In this document: positions 6,816 to 16,293 of the stretch, piece by piece
Layout of the letters: every line of letters starts with the position of its first letter
How positions within the stretch are numbered: the stretch's first letter is position 1
Assembly (NCBI RefSeq): GCF_014359955.1
Contig: NZ_JACIYL010000001.1
Coordinates: 1-31,968 of the forward strand
Origin: Thermogutta sp.
GTDB taxonomy: Bacteria > Planctomycetota > Planctomycetia > Pirellulales > Thermoguttaceae
Direction of reading: 5' to 3'
Length of the DNA: 31,968 nt
Notes under the pieces: generated by a model
What the model saw: only the letters and a program-made list of their open reading frames with translations
Database searches by the model: none
What the model was told of the DNA's origin: nothing
Made by a program: the position numbers and the translations under genes

Positions 6816-7970
6816 TTACGGAATCGCGAAGGCGAGCGCCGTCCAGTAACCACCTTCGGCGAGCGCCGCCCTGACGCTGAGCGGGAAGGGATCGAGAATC
6901 CACGGTGCACAACTGCCCGGCCGGTAATAGCCGAGGGCATAGACGCATTCATTCGGCGGGTTCAGTCCCATCTTGTAGGGCAGTATGGGAACCGTCAGGA
7001 AGAAGTGCGCCGCTGAGGCGAAGGGCTGGACGATCGGTCCCAGGTTATGGCCATAACGTTCCACGGCCACCTGCTCAAAGTACAGGGGTTTGTGGCACAG
7101 GGCGGAGGCCGTCCAGGTGAAAACGATCGGCTTCCAGTTTCTCTCCACGAACTCACCGCCCTGGAGCGGACACTCGACGGGGAACTTCCCGGGCTGCGGG
7201 GCGATATTGTTGGTGATTTCCGTGATTTTTCGCAGCCGGTCCGGCGGTGGACACTCGTCTTTACCGACGCCCGGCACCTGCGCAAGCTGTTCCTCCATGG
7301 GACGCTGATCGATCGGCCCCTGCGGTAGGGTCTCCAAAAGCTGCCCCGGGGGAGCAGGCGGAGCAGGTGGTTGCCCCGACGGCGGCGCTGTTTCCTGAAA
7401 CTTCTGGGCGGACGATCCCGCCATATGAGTCCCTTCCGGTAAAGGTGGGGGAATCAATTCGGCCGGAGTTTGCAGCGGTCGCGGTGTTGGAATCTGAGCG
7501 ACCTGCCCGGCGACATTGGCTGGCGTTTTGGCCGGTTGAGAGCTTTGCCGATCACCAAACGGGTCTGCCAGCGGATCATCCACCGGTTCCGCATTCCCGA
7601 GCACCGGAACTTCCAGAACAACCGCCACAGTCCGGTCGGCCTCTGGGGCCTCATCTGCTGTGGGATTCGCGTGCCGCCCTTCCCCCGGGTCCACAGCCAA
7701 GGCCGAGACTCTCTCGGCTCCGTCGGATGTGACGCCAGAAGGCATGACTCGGTCCGGTGGAAGCCAACGCAACTCCACACCTTTCGACGCTGGTGCCGGC
7801 AAGGCACCGCGCGAGACTTCCTGCTCGCTCCGGGGAGCGCTGCTCACAGAAACCGAGCGGACGTTCCGCCATTCGCCCGAGAAACAATGAGCTGGCGCAA
7901 CCGCCGCAGCGGTCAATCCTAAAAATGCAGGCACGACAAGCAAAGCACGTAACGGATGACTGGTAGTCAT
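6816..7970 (-). CDS. Proline-rich exported protein with conserved C-terminal domain, unknown function
   Basis: A 384-residue exported protein. The start at 7970 is chosen because GGAGG lies six bases upstream and the residues that follow form a signal peptide (HPLRALLVVPAFLGLTAAAVA, then PAHC); a longer frame to 8060 would overlap guaB. Residues about 30-235 are low-complexity, rich in Pro, Ala, Glu and Gln, and look like a flexible spacer. The last 150 or so residues form a compact domain with many aromatic and invariant-looking residues (ALCHKPLYFEQ, ERYGHN, HFFLTVPILPYKMG, YALGYYRPGSCAP) and four Cys. I recall this domain only from planctomycetes, with no function. The start falls 26 bases after the guaB stop, so the two may be cotranscribed. 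Confidence 0.85.
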   Translation of the reverse strand: MTTSHPLRALLVVPAFLGLTAAAVAPAHCFSGEWRNVRSVSVSSAPRSEQEVSRGALPAPASKGVELRWLPPDRVMPSGVTSDGAERVSALAVDPGEGRHANPTADEAPEADRTVAVVLEVPVLGNAEPVDDPLADPFGDRQSSQPAKTPANVAGQVAQIPTPRPLQTPAELIPPPLPEGTHMAGSSAQKFQETAPPSGQPPAPPAPPGQLLETLPQGPIDQRPMEEQLAQVPGVGKDECPPPDRLRKITEITNNIAPQPGKFPVECPLQGGEFVERNWKPIVFTWTASALCHKPLYFEQVAVERYGHNLGPIVQPFASAAHFFLTVPILPYKMGLNPPNECVYALGYYRPGSCAPWILDPFPLSVRAALAEGGYWTALAFAIP

Positions 7971-7995
7971 CGGGGGCCTCCATGCCCGGCAAACC

Positions 7996-9486
7996 TCAGG
8001 ACTCTTCGCTCTCGTAATCCACGGAGTAATTGGGCGACTCCTGCGTGATGGTGATGTCATGAGGATGGCTTTCCCTCACCCCTGCCACCGTCACCTGGAT
8101 GAAGCGGGCTTTCTCCCGCAGCTCCTCGATGTTTCGGGCCCCGCAGTACCCCATCCCGGCCTTCAGTCCTCCCACAAGCTGATAGACAAAAGGACCCAAT
8201 GGCCCGCGATAGGGAACCCTTCCCTCCACCCCTTCTGGCACCAGCTTTTCCGGTTGGTGTTGTTCTCCCTGACGATAGCGCTCGCTGGAACCTTGAATCA
8301 TCGCGCCGAGGGACCCCATCCCACGATACGCTTTGTACACTCGCCCGCGGTACAGGATGCGTTGCCCGGGGCTCTCGTCCAGTCCGGCCAGTAAACCACC
8401 GAGCATCACTGCATGGGCACCGGCCGCAATGGCCTTCGTTATGTCGCCCGAGTATCTAATCCCTCCGTCGGCAATGACTGGGGTATCGGTTCCTTTTGCC
8501 GCTTCCACGGCTGCCATGATCGCCGAAATCTGAGGCACCCCCACCCCCGTGACCACGCGGGTGGTGCAAATGGATCCTGGTCCGATCCCCACCTTGACGG
8601 CATCGGCGCCCGCCTCAATCAGTGCCTTCGCCCCCTCGTAAGTGGCCACGTTTCCCGCGATGATATCCACGTCGCGGTTCTTCCACTGGCGTTTCAATTC
8701 CCGCACAGTTTCGATGACGTTGGCGGAATGTCCATGCGCGCTGTCCACGCAAATGACATCCACCCCTTTTTCGATCAATTTTTCCGCCCGTTCATAATCG
8801 TGAACGCCAATCGCTGCCCCCACCCGAAGCCGTCCCAACTCGTCTTTGCAGGCGTTGGGAAACCGCCGCTGGTTATCGATATCCTTGATCGTTATAAGCC
8901 CCGTCAGTCTAAATTCTTCGTCAACCAGCAAAAGTTTCTCGACCTTTTTTTCCATGAGAATCTTCTCAGCCTCGCTGAGCGTTATAGTCCCCGTGGCCGT
9001 TACAAGGTTCTCTTTTGTCATCACTTCAGCCACAGAGACATCGAGATTCCCCAGGAAACGCAAGTCGCGTCGGGTGACGATGCCCACGAGTTTCCGATCG
9101 GGCAAAACGATGGGGATTCCCGAAACATTGAGCTGGTCCATCAGTTCCCGGGCTTGCCGGGCGGAAGCCGTCGGGGGAAGCGTGGCGGGATTATCGATGA
9201 TCCCGTTGGCTGTCCGCTTGACTTTTTCAACTTCCGCCATTTGCCGGGCGATGGACATATTCTTGTGAATGACGCCCAGTCCCCCTTCCTGGGCCAGGGC
9301 GATCGCCATCGCGCTTTCCGTTACAGTGTCCATCGGCGAGCTGAGAATCGGAATTCTCAGCCGGATGCGGGGCGTCAGGCGTGTGCTCACATCGACTTCC
9401 GCAGGCACAACGTCACTGTACGCCGGCAACAACAGGACGTCGTCAAAGGTGATGGCGTGACCGATTATCTTGGGATGGTTCTGCAT
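7996..9486 (-). CDS. guaB: Inosine-5'-monophosphate dehydrogenase
   Basis: Oxidises IMP to XMP with NAD+, the first committed step to GMP. The 496 residues show the standard layout: N-terminal barrel strand [15 protein letters not shown], two CBS domains (about 95-215; [19 protein letters not shown] and [22 protein letters not shown]), VDSAHGHS, then the active-site loop [11 protein letters not shown] with its catalytic Cys, [24 protein letters not shown] and the flap with [10 protein letters not shown]. It ends at a normal place. The start at 9486 is preceded by GGGGAG at seven bases; the frame is open to 9519 but the added 11 residues have no site. CBS domains usually carry adenine- or guanine-nucleotide feedback control. 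Confidence 0.98.
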   Translation of the reverse strand: MQNHPKIIGHAITFDDVLLLPAYSDVVPAEVDVSTRLTPRIRLRIPILSSPMDTVTESAMAIALAQEGGLGVIHKNMSIARQMAEVEKVKRTANGIIDNPATLPPTASARQARELMDQLNVSGIPIVLPDRKLVGIVTRRDLRFLGNLDVSVAEVMTKENLVTATGTITLSEAEKILMEKKVEKLLLVDEEFRLTGLITIKDIDNQRRFPNACKDELGRLRVGAAIGVHDYERAEKLIEKGVDVICVDSAHGHSANVIETVRELKRQWKNRDVDIIAGNVATYEGAKALIEAGADAVKVGIGPGSICTTRVVTGVGVPQISAIMAAVEAAKGTDTPVIADGGIRYSGDITKAIAAGAHAVMLGGLLAGLDESPGQRILYRGRVYKAYRGMGSLGAMIQGSSERYRQGEQHQPEKLVPEGVEGRVPYRGPLGPFVYQLVGGLKAGMGYCGARNIEELREKARFIQVTVAGVRESHPHDITITQESPNYSVDYESEES

Positions 9487-9587
9487 CGCGAGGCTCCCCG
9501 GAAAAGCACAAAAGGACATTCAGGGTGAGGAATTGTATTAGTATCCGAGATGAGCCCCGGAATGGCAAGGATGAGCCGGGCGTCGAT

Positions 9588-10538
9588 TCAGTGTCCGGAG
9601 CCGTCTTCCGTGGTGGACCACTGGAGTCCTTGAAGTTCGGGGAGAAGGCCCGGCCTGATCCACTCGGGAGGGAGTTCAGAGACTCGTCGGGGAAGGAAAT
9701 GCCATCGCAAACCGCCGGGATGTCGCAGGGTCGGCTGCAAGCCGTAGTCGATAAGTTCTACGGTCGTGCGGCGCACCAGGCGGCCTTCTCGATCCACCTC
9801 CCGCGAAGTTTGACACACGATCGCCCCCGGCACTTCGGGAGACAGCAGCGAGAGTGTCGTGACCGTTCCCCGGTCATACTGTTGCACGGTCTTCACCTGA
9901 GAAGCGCTCAGCAGTTGACGTCCCACCCGACACGGAACATCCAGCACTGTGATCTCGGTGGTCGATTGTTCGAGAACTCTCCCCGTAGCGGTATCCGTGA
10001 CCGTGGCTTCCTTCTTCAGGACATACGGCGGCACAACCGTGGAGTACCAGATTTTGCTCACCGTCCGCACCGTTGAGAGGAGGTTGTTGACCTCCATAAC
10101 CCGACAATCAATGGTGCGTCCCTCGATGGAGAGTGCCGCGCCTCCGAGATCTCTGATCTGCAACGTCCCACCAAGGGGCTCGCCATGAAACCCCTGACGC
10201 ACGACGTGGGGTTCAGTCCGAAAACGTTTCCCCGCCATCTCCACCAGGACTTCCACCCGAATGGCCAGGGACGTGTCCGTCACTTCTTCCAGCGTGAAGC
10301 GGGTTTCCGTGACGCTCACCATCTGCCGCCCGTCCTCCATGCTCTCCGTGGTGGCGCGGAGCACCTTCCATGCCCCCACCTCGAATTTACCCCAGGGATG
10401 AATTTGCCTGGGCACATTCGGCGGAGGTGGAGCGGCCGATGGCTGCTCCGCCCCGGCCACCGCTGTCAGTCCGCACATGAGGGCCGGTACCAGCGCCAGC
10501 CACAGCCACTCGCTCCCCATCCGCAAAAAGTGTTTCAC
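9588..10538 (-). CDS. Exported protein of unknown function
   Basis: A protein of about 316 residues. From the GTG at 10538 it begins KHFLR followed by a hydrophobic run (WLWLALVPALMCGLTAVAG) and an A-x-A-type cleavage site before EQPS, which makes a good signal peptide. The ATG at 10520 gives the same core but without basic residues, so I prefer 10538. The mature protein opens with a Pro-rich stretch, then predicted beta strands full of Val, Thr and Arg (MVSVTETRFTLEEV, TVELIDYG), suggesting a beta-rich fold. No catalytic motif is seen. A promoter with a 17-base spacer lies at 10749-10777. It is followed by guaB about 100 bases downstream. Upstream in-frame starts up to 10640 cannot be excluded. 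Confidence 0.75.
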   Translation of the reverse strand: MKHFLRMGSEWLWLALVPALMCGLTAVAGAEQPSAAPPPPNVPRQIHPWGKFEVGAWKVLRATTESMEDGRQMVSVTETRFTLEEVTDTSLAIRVEVLVEMAGKRFRTEPHVVRQGFHGEPLGGTLQIRDLGGAALSIEGRTIDCRVMEVNNLLSTVRTVSKIWYSTVVPPYVLKKEATVTDTATGRVLEQSTTEITVLDVPCRVGRQLLSASQVKTVQQYDRGTVTTLSLLSPEVPGAIVCQTSREVDREGRLVRRTTVELIDYGLQPTLRHPGGLRWHFLPRRVSELPPEWIRPGLLPELQGLQWSTTEDGSGH

Positions 10539-10748
10539 ACCAAACAACGCGCGAAAATGGAGGCCGAAAGCAAAGCGGCGCAGGCCACGAACTGAAACGT
10601 CATATCGATCGGCCATCAAGGCGGGAAAATGGCAAGACATGGAAGTGGAAGGCGGGAAAAACGTTATTCAGAACAGGACAGGGCCAAGGGTACACTGGCC
10701 CACCCTTCTTCTCGTCCGTGCCGGAATTCCAAGCTGCCCCACCTGTCA

Positions 10749-10777
10749 TTTATACGGCTTCAGAAGCCGGCGAACAA
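10749..10777 (-). promoter_or_regulatory. Sigma-70-like promoter for the exported protein gene
   Basis: On the minus strand TTGTTC (10777-10772) is followed after 17 bases by TATAAA (10754-10749). The spacer contains the small palindrome GGCTTC-T-GAAGCC. Expected transcription start is near 10742, about 200 bases before the start codon at 10538. It lies between the ASPIC gene stop and this gene, so it separates the two transcription units. Confidence 0.45.
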
Positions 10778-10819
10778 GCCCTTTGGGGGGACCGGCCTCA
10801 CCACCACGTGAGATCCGGT

Positions 10820-12667
10820 TCACTGGGAAGGTGATGGCTCCTCCACGGTCAAAAGTTCATTTTCACGCCAGTGGGACAGAGTTTGTACGCTGCCGCTGGG
10901 CCAAAAGATCGAAATCTTTCTCACCGCCCCCAACCCGTTCAAGCCGACCGTGACAATCGGCTCCACCTGGGAGAGATAACCCCGCGTCCGAGTGACATCC
11001 CGGCGGAGGACCGCTTTCTCCGTCTCCACCTCGACCCACGCCCCGATACCCTCCCGATTGCTCTTTGTGCCAACAAGCTGAAGTCGCAAAAAACGTTTTG
11101 CAGCCAGGGAATTTTCGAAGATCCTGGCCGGACGATCAATCTGGGTGACGACCAGATCGAGATCTCCATCATTATCGAAGTCGGCATACGCCGCCCCGCG
11201 TCCTACCAGGGGTTCCAAAAATTCTTTGCCCACCTGGCTGGCCGTGACCGGAATGAACTCTTCCACCGCCTCCGGTCCCGCATTCCAGAAGAGCCGCATC
11301 GGCTGGGCGAAATGCTGGGTGCTTTGCACGCGGGCAATTTCAGGCTCGACGTGGCCATTTACCGAAAGGATGTCGAGGCGTCCATCCAGGTCATAGTCCC
11401 AGAAGAAGGTGGCGAATGTCAAGTCCGGGCGAGTCAACGGCCCGATTCCACTCGAAACCGCCTCATCGGTGAAGAGTTTGACTTGAGGATCAAGCACATA
11501 AAGGGCCGACATCTCATTGGCAAAATTGCCAATCACCACCCCGAGGCAGGGGTCATTGCGGTAAAAGGCAGCGTCAATCCCCATGGCGCCCCTGGCATGA
11601 CCGTCGCTATCGAAGGCGATCCCTTTTTCCAGTCCAATCTCGGTGAACGTCCCGTCCCCTTGATTCAGAAAAAGGAGGTTTTGCACCGTATCATTAGCCA
11701 CCACGAGGTCAGGATAGCCGTCCTGATTGACGTCCACCACCCGAACTCCGAGCGTCTTCGCCAGAGGAGCGCCCGTGGCGGGATTCCGGACGTGCATGCC
11801 GGCCTTCTCGGAGACGTCCTCGAACGTTCCATCTCCCCGGTTATGGTAGAGGCAGGGAAAAGTCGCGCCGAAAGAGAGAGGCGGCCCGTAAGCCCTCCCC
11901 AATCCTACCAGTTGGAATCCCTGCTGGAGATCCAGTTCCCGCGACCACTTGACGTAGTTTCCCACAAACAGGTCCAGATAACCGTCCCGATCGTAGTCGA
12001 AAAACGTGGCGGCTGTGCTCCAGGCATCCTCGGCGCCCGCCAGACCGGCTTCTTCGGTCGCGTCCACGAAGTGTCCCTGTTTGTTCCGGTAAAACCTGTT
12101 GGGCCCCACCGCGGTGATGAAGAGGTCAGGCCAACCGTCGTTGTCCACGTCACCAACCGCCACCCCCATCCCGTAAATGTGCACACCTCCCAATCCAGCT
12201 TCCTCGGTCACCTCGCGAAAACGCCAGTTCCCAAGATTCTTGTACAGCCGAAGGCTGCCGCGATAGGGCGCGGGCACCGGTTTCCAGGGCCAGGGCATCC
12301 CACTGACGAACAAAATGTCGCACAGCCCATCGTTGTCGTAATCAAAGGCTGCGCATCCGCCCCCCATCGTCTCCGGCAGGAGTTTTTCCCCGTAGGCCCC
12401 GCTGACGTGGATGTAATCCACGCCCGTCTTTTCGGTGACGTCGTGGAAGATAACGACCGGCGGCTCGCGAGGTGGCGCTGGACGAAATTGAGGGACGTTC
12501 ATCAGCGGTTTCGTTTCCGGTGGTCTGCTGAAGGGATTCCAGAGCGATAGCACCACGGCCAGCACCAGGCCAGCGGCCGCGATCGCCCCGCCCACCCAGG
12601 AGAAGCCTCGCCACGGTTTTCGATTGACTTGCTCATTGACCATAAGCCGCAGACACTTCACAAACAT
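10820..12667 (-). CDS. FG-GAP/VCBS repeat protein with ASPIC/UnbV domain (CRTAC1-like)
   Basis: A 615-residue protein anchored by one N-terminal helix (about residues 26-43) and otherwise outside the cytoplasm. It carries six FG-GAP calcium-binding loops of the form DxDxDGxxD: FDYDNDGLCDI, GDVDNDGWPDL, FDYDRDGYLDL, VDVNQDGYPDL, WDYDLDGRLDI and FDNDGDLDL, as expected for a beta-propeller. The C-terminal 80 residues are the ASPIC/UnbV domain (REGIGAWVEVET, TRGYLSQVEP, ISIFWPSGSVQ). Such proteins are abundant in planctomycetes and often accompany multihaem cytochromes; their biochemical role is unproven. The cytochrome gene lies 194 bases upstream on the same strand. ATG 12667 is used; ATG 12643 also fits and neither has a clear Shine-Dalgarno site. 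Confidence 0.93.
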   Translation of the reverse strand: MFVKCLRLMVNEQVNRKPWRGFSWVGGAIAAAGLVLAVVLSLWNPFSRPPETKPLMNVPQFRPAPPREPPVVIFHDVTEKTGVDYIHVSGAYGEKLLPETMGGGCAAFDYDNDGLCDILFVSGMPWPWKPVPAPYRGSLRLYKNLGNWRFREVTEEAGLGGVHIYGMGVAVGDVDNDGWPDLFITAVGPNRFYRNKQGHFVDATEEAGLAGAEDAWSTAATFFDYDRDGYLDLFVGNYVKWSRELDLQQGFQLVGLGRAYGPPLSFGATFPCLYHNRGDGTFEDVSEKAGMHVRNPATGAPLAKTLGVRVVDVNQDGYPDLVVANDTVQNLLFLNQGDGTFTEIGLEKGIAFDSDGHARGAMGIDAAFYRNDPCLGVVIGNFANEMSALYVLDPQVKLFTDEAVSSGIGPLTRPDLTFATFFWDYDLDGRLDILSVNGHVEPEIARVQSTQHFAQPMRLFWNAGPEAVEEFIPVTASQVGKEFLEPLVGRGAAYADFDNDGDLDLVVTQIDRPARIFENSLAAKRFLRLQLVGTKSNREGIGAWVEVETEKAVLRRDVTRTRGYLSQVEPIVTVGLNGLGAVRKISIFWPSGSVQTLSHWRENELLTVEEPSPSQ

Positions 12668-12737
12668 TTAGCGAGTCAGAGGACGTTTGCACGGGCTCGC
12701 GCGGGAGTGGGATTCAACCCGGCGGCACCTGACGGTC

Positions 12738-12759
12738 GGGACAGTTCACGAATTGCCCC
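12738..12759. repeat. Palindromic repeat, CAATTC type, degenerate copy
   Basis: Arms GGGACAGTTC and GAATTGCCCC (12750-12759) flank AC; they pair with one mismatch and one G-T wobble. The right arm and AC centre are identical to those of the copy at 16009-16036. It lies in the 194-base gap between the cytochrome and ASPIC genes. Confidence 0.55.
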
Positions 12760-12861
12760 ACAACAAATTGCACCCATGCCATCTCAAGGCGATCCTTGCA
12801 AAAGTCGGGGCCGGATCAGCGCGATCCTCCTCCCGCCTTCGGTCGGCCGATAAAGCTACCT

Positions 12862-15756
12862 TCACGGTAGATTCCCTCCCGCAACCGATTGTTTTTCGCC
12901 GGCGTGTTCCATGCGGGAAGAATCATTCCTCGCGGCTGCTACGGCGGTGCTGGTTTTTCGTTCCAGCGCTGGCTTCAGTCGATAGACCGCCACGGCCTCC
13001 GCCGCCCGATCTGCCCAGGGATACCTGGCCCGGGCGGCAGCCACCGCGTAATCGCGGGCGTTGTCGTCGGGTTTGTACCGCCGATGGGCCTCCCGATGCG
13101 CCTTCGCCAGCTCGTTCTCGCCCAACATCTGGTACAAAAGCGCGAGATTGTAATGTGCGGTGACATTCTCAGGATCCAACGTCAGGGTCCTCTCAAACAC
13201 GTTGACAGCCTCCCGCAGCAACTCGTCCCTCTGCGGACGCTGCGCCGGGCTTCGATAGCGCCGCGCCAGATCGAACAGAGTTTCCCCGAACAAGTTATTC
13301 ACCTCGTAATCGAAGCGAAAATCGAATCGGCGACGAACGAGTTCTCCCTGGGGTTCCTGCTGGAGGAGCTGCCGCAACGTGTCTGCCGCCTCCTTGATGT
13401 GGCCCTGCTGACGGTTGATGACCGCGCTCAACCAATTCACGGTCCACCAGGGCACTTCATCCGCAGGCCAGCGCGCCGTCCGTTGTAAAGCCGCCGTGGC
13501 CGCATCCAGTTCGCCTTCCACCTGATAGGCCCGGGCCAGGTTGATCGGCCCGTGGACCACTCCCAACTTTTCCACCTCTTCAAAGGCTTCCCTGGCCTGC
13601 CGCAATTGAGACTTGCCTTTCAACAGCAGGCCGATCCCGTAATCGTTCCATCGTTCCCAGGTCGCCACCGCCGGAGCCGGTTCCCGGGAATCCCGCCATG
13701 CGACGCTGTTTTTGGCATCTTGTGCCGCAGGGACTTGCTCCGCGACGGGCAGCGTCACCGCGTCACGGCAAATCTCTGTGATCGGCAAGGTATTGATGTA
13801 CCCCTGCGGTGTCTCGCCCCGGATGGGAGGTTCATCCGGTTTTCTCTGGCTCACCACGAAATGCATCAATTCCCAGTCGAATTTTCGATAGAGGACCCTG
13901 GCCTCCAGGCGGATTTCTTTGCCCGCCCATTCACGAGGAACATCCACCAAATAGTGCACCACGGCCGCAGCGCCGGGGGGAATTTGATGGTCGTACAACG
14001 GGACGAAAATATCCTGCGGATTTCGCCGCGCGATCCGATTTCCGTTCCTGTCGAGCATGAACACATTGAGGAAATAGCTGTCCCGATCAACCTCTCCTTT
14101 GGCGTCCAGGGAACCGCTTTCCGCCACCAGCTTGCCATCCACCTCCACCCGCAGGTTGATCCAGACCTCATTGGAATCCGTTGTCCCCTGGGTGAAGGCG
14201 TGGCCGGTCTTCAGATTCCGCACGACAACCTCCAACACGTACGGTTGCCCCGGCGCAAGGACCGGCACGCGGGGTCGCAAGGGCGCCGCCAGAGGCCCGT
14301 CCACTGTGGTCCCCCAGCGCAGGCCAAACAAATCAATGCGCAGGACGTCTTTCAAGAAAGCCTGGTGTTCCGCCACCACATCGTCCCGTCCCCGCAAATA
14401 GGGAAGCGCCGTGTTGGCTGCCGGAAAGAGATGGCTTTTGACGGCCAACCCGGGTAGCCCTGCGTACGCCTTCGCTCCAAAATCCTGCGATGCCACCGGC
14501 GGCATATGACATTCCGCGCAGTTTTCCTTGGCCACCGGCGGATAGTAGAAACTCCTCAGACTGTGCCCCGAGACGCCGCTGAGCAAAAACGAGTCGTAGT
14601 GATTCTGACCCCGCAAGAATTTGTAGTCGTTCAAAGCCTCCGGAATGTGAACCTTGTGGCAGACGGAGCAGAACTCGGCTGTCCGATGGAAGGGCTTGAG
14701 GAACGTCCGCTTGTGGAACTCGGGCTTGGCCAGGATGAGCTGGTGATTGATCCAGCGAAGCACAGGATTGGTGCTGAACGCGAACGGATAATGGAGAGGC
14801 TCTTCAATCACGTAGTCCGCATTCCCCCGCACCGAGTTGATCTCCACGATGCCGTGGCAACTCGTGCAGGTCAGACCGGCCTGCCCCAGCGGATCGTGTA
14901 CGTCGTCGAAATTCGGATCATCAAACGCCCCTGAGAAAAACGGAACGGGATCGTGACAACCGGCACACCACCGGGCACGCCGCACCGTTCCTTCCCGCGA
15001 CAACGAAAACTGCCGAGTTTCCCGAACGGACGCCAGATAGACGGGGTTGTTGAAGGAACTGAAGCGGTGCGCACTCTCCGCCCACTGCTTGTGGACATCT
15101 GGATGACAATCCTTACAGTAGTGATCGTCCATCAGAACCCCGGCGGGGATGAACCCCCCAGATGCCGTCCGGGCTAATGACGGCTCGAAATACCGGGTCC
15201 CCTCCTGAGGACGCCTCGTCCTTAAGAAGCGGGGATCGAACCAGTGAAACCCGAAGAACATCCCCCCTATCGCGAAGGCGACAAGCCCACCGCGAAGGAG
15301 CTTCCCCCAGGAAAAATCGCCACCCGCCCATCGGTGCCCGACATAAATCCCCACAGCCAGCAGCGGTGTGACGAGATGTGCCCAGTAAAGGACACTCCGC
15401 AGGAGCGGTGCTTTCACCACAACCGGCCCTATTCGGCTGAGGAGAACGCCGGTCAAACACAGGACGGTCAGCACCCCCAGCAGCGCCAAACCCCAGAGGC
15501 CCACCTGCTTTCCACGCCACCGCCACCGGGGGACCACATGGGTGACAGCGAAGATGACAAACAGCCCGACAAATAAAAATCCGCCCAGAAGATGAAATAG
15601 GAAAGAATACTGATAAGAATAGTTTTGAAGGCTCCAGCCTGTGGCGTACTCCGTCCAGGAGATCCCCGCTAAATACAGGGCATTCCCACAGAGCAGCAGA
15701 AACAAGACCCCAAACGGGATGAAGAACCCTGCGAATCTTCGAGCTGGTCGGCCCAT
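12862..15756 (-). CDS. Membrane-anchored pentahaem c-type cytochrome with TPR tail
   Basis: A 964-residue electron-transfer protein. Residues 1-175 hold about five membrane helices (8-30, 52-72, 86-106, 119-141, 154-172). His residues in or near them (H55, H73, H127, H141) could ligate b-type haem, as in di-haem cytochrome b subunits; that is inference. The exported middle part has five CxxCH haem-c sites: CKDCH 214, CAGCH 264, CTSCH 297, CSVCH 363 and CAECH 413, in a cytochrome c554-like arrangement. After a beta-rich segment (about 480-640) the C-terminal third carries TPR-like helices (NVTAHYNLALLYQMLGENELAKAH). The likely role is moving electrons from a quinol to an external or periplasmic acceptor. 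The start has only a weak site (TGAG). It heads a unit with the ASPIC/UnbV gene downstream. Confidence 0.93.
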   Translation of the reverse strand: MGRPARRFAGFFIPFGVLFLLLCGNALYLAGISWTEYATGWSLQNYSYQYSFLFHLLGGFLFVGLFVIFAVTHVVPRWRWRGKQVGLWGLALLGVLTVLCLTGVLLSRIGPVVVKAPLLRSVLYWAHLVTPLLAVGIYVGHRWAGGDFSWGKLLRGGLVAFAIGGMFFGFHWFDPRFLRTRRPQEGTRYFEPSLARTASGGFIPAGVLMDDHYCKDCHPDVHKQWAESAHRFSSFNNPVYLASVRETRQFSLSREGTVRRARWCAGCHDPVPFFSGAFDDPNFDDVHDPLGQAGLTCTSCHGIVEINSVRGNADYVIEEPLHYPFAFSTNPVLRWINHQLILAKPEFHKRTFLKPFHRTAEFCSVCHKVHIPEALNDYKFLRGQNHYDSFLLSGVSGHSLRSFYYPPVAKENCAECHMPPVASQDFGAKAYAGLPGLAVKSHLFPAANTALPYLRGRDDVVAEHQAFLKDVLRIDLFGLRWGTTVDGPLAAPLRPRVPVLAPGQPYVLEVVVRNLKTGHAFTQGTTDSNEVWINLRVEVDGKLVAESGSLDAKGEVDRDSYFLNVFMLDRNGNRIARRNPQDIFVPLYDHQIPPGAAAVVHYLVDVPREWAGKEIRLEARVLYRKFDWELMHFVVSQRKPDEPPIRGETPQGYINTLPITEICRDAVTLPVAEQVPAAQDAKNSVAWRDSREPAPAVATWERWNDYGIGLLLKGKSQLRQAREAFEEVEKLGVVHGPINLARAYQVEGELDAATAALQRTARWPADEVPWWTVNWLSAVINRQQGHIKEAADTLRQLLQQEPQGELVRRRFDFRFDYEVNNLFGETLFDLARRYRSPAQRPQRDELLREAVNVFERTLTLDPENVTAHYNLALLYQMLGENELAKAHREAHRRYKPDDNARDYAVAAARARYPWADRAAEAVAVYRLKPALERKTSTAVAAARNDSSRMEHAGEKQSVAGGNLP

Positions 15757-16293
15757 CGCTCATCAAAAACCGGGATGGCAAACCCCATGGCGCACTTTAT
15801 GACAATTCTGTCCTCTATTATTGTCCGCACTGCCAGAAAAGAGCAACAAATTTGTCAGCCTGTTTGTTGACACAAGATGCCCCCAATAATTATGGTCTAA
15901 AGCCTCCCTGTTCCGGGGGCACAAACAGAAAAGACTCCCCCGAGCGCCGTCACCTCACCAATGCCCGCTTTTTCTCAGCATCCGTAACAAGCCCAGGTGC
16001 AATAAGCTGTAGGAGCAATTCACGAATTGCCCCTACACTTGAACGGGGATTGTTGAACTAAATAGACGGAGCCCGGCCGGTGAAAGGGACTGTCCGACAT
16101 CGGAATACGGGGCTAAGAGGCAGGTTCCTCGGTGGTGAAGCTCACTGGTGCACGAGGGATTTCCGAGAATCACATCGTTTTCCCGCGACAGAAAGAAAAT
16201 GGGCCAGGCAAACCGGGCCGCCGCAACAATTCTCCCGGGGTGCGATTCGTTAAACGTGGGGCAAGTCCGATGGCTGGCCCGCCGGGCTATCCC
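15757..16293. other. Intergenic region upstream of the cytochrome gene
   Basis: About 540 bases without a gene that I can support. It should hold the cytochrome promoter (AT-rich stretch 15800-15900 on the minus strand) and the 3' end of the 57-aa lipoprotein transcript. It contains the best-preserved CAATTC palindrome (16009-16036) and, on the plus strand, TTGACA at 15867-15872 with TATGGT 18 bases later, but no plus-strand gene follows. Confidence 0.55.
16009..16036. repeat. Palindromic repeat, CAATTC type, near-perfect copy
   Basis: Thirteen-base arms GTAGGAGCAATTC (16009-16021) and GAATTGCCCCTAC (16024-16036) around AC, with a single mismatch. It would form a stable 13-bp stem in RNA or a cruciform in DNA. 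No T-run follows on either side, which speaks against a simple intrinsic terminator. Confidence 0.8.

Noticed and set aside
8413..9528. 371-codon plus-strand open frame
   Set aside because: Antisense to guaB, a complete IMP dehydrogenase.
10871..12550. 559-codon plus-strand open frame
   Set aside because: It is antisense to the FG-GAP/ASPIC gene, whose repeated DxDxDG motifs are unmistakable; the plus-strand translation has no domain, and long antisense frames are common at this GC.
13552..14457. 301-codon plus-strand open frame
   Set aside because: Antisense to the multihaem cytochrome gene; no recognisable protein features.
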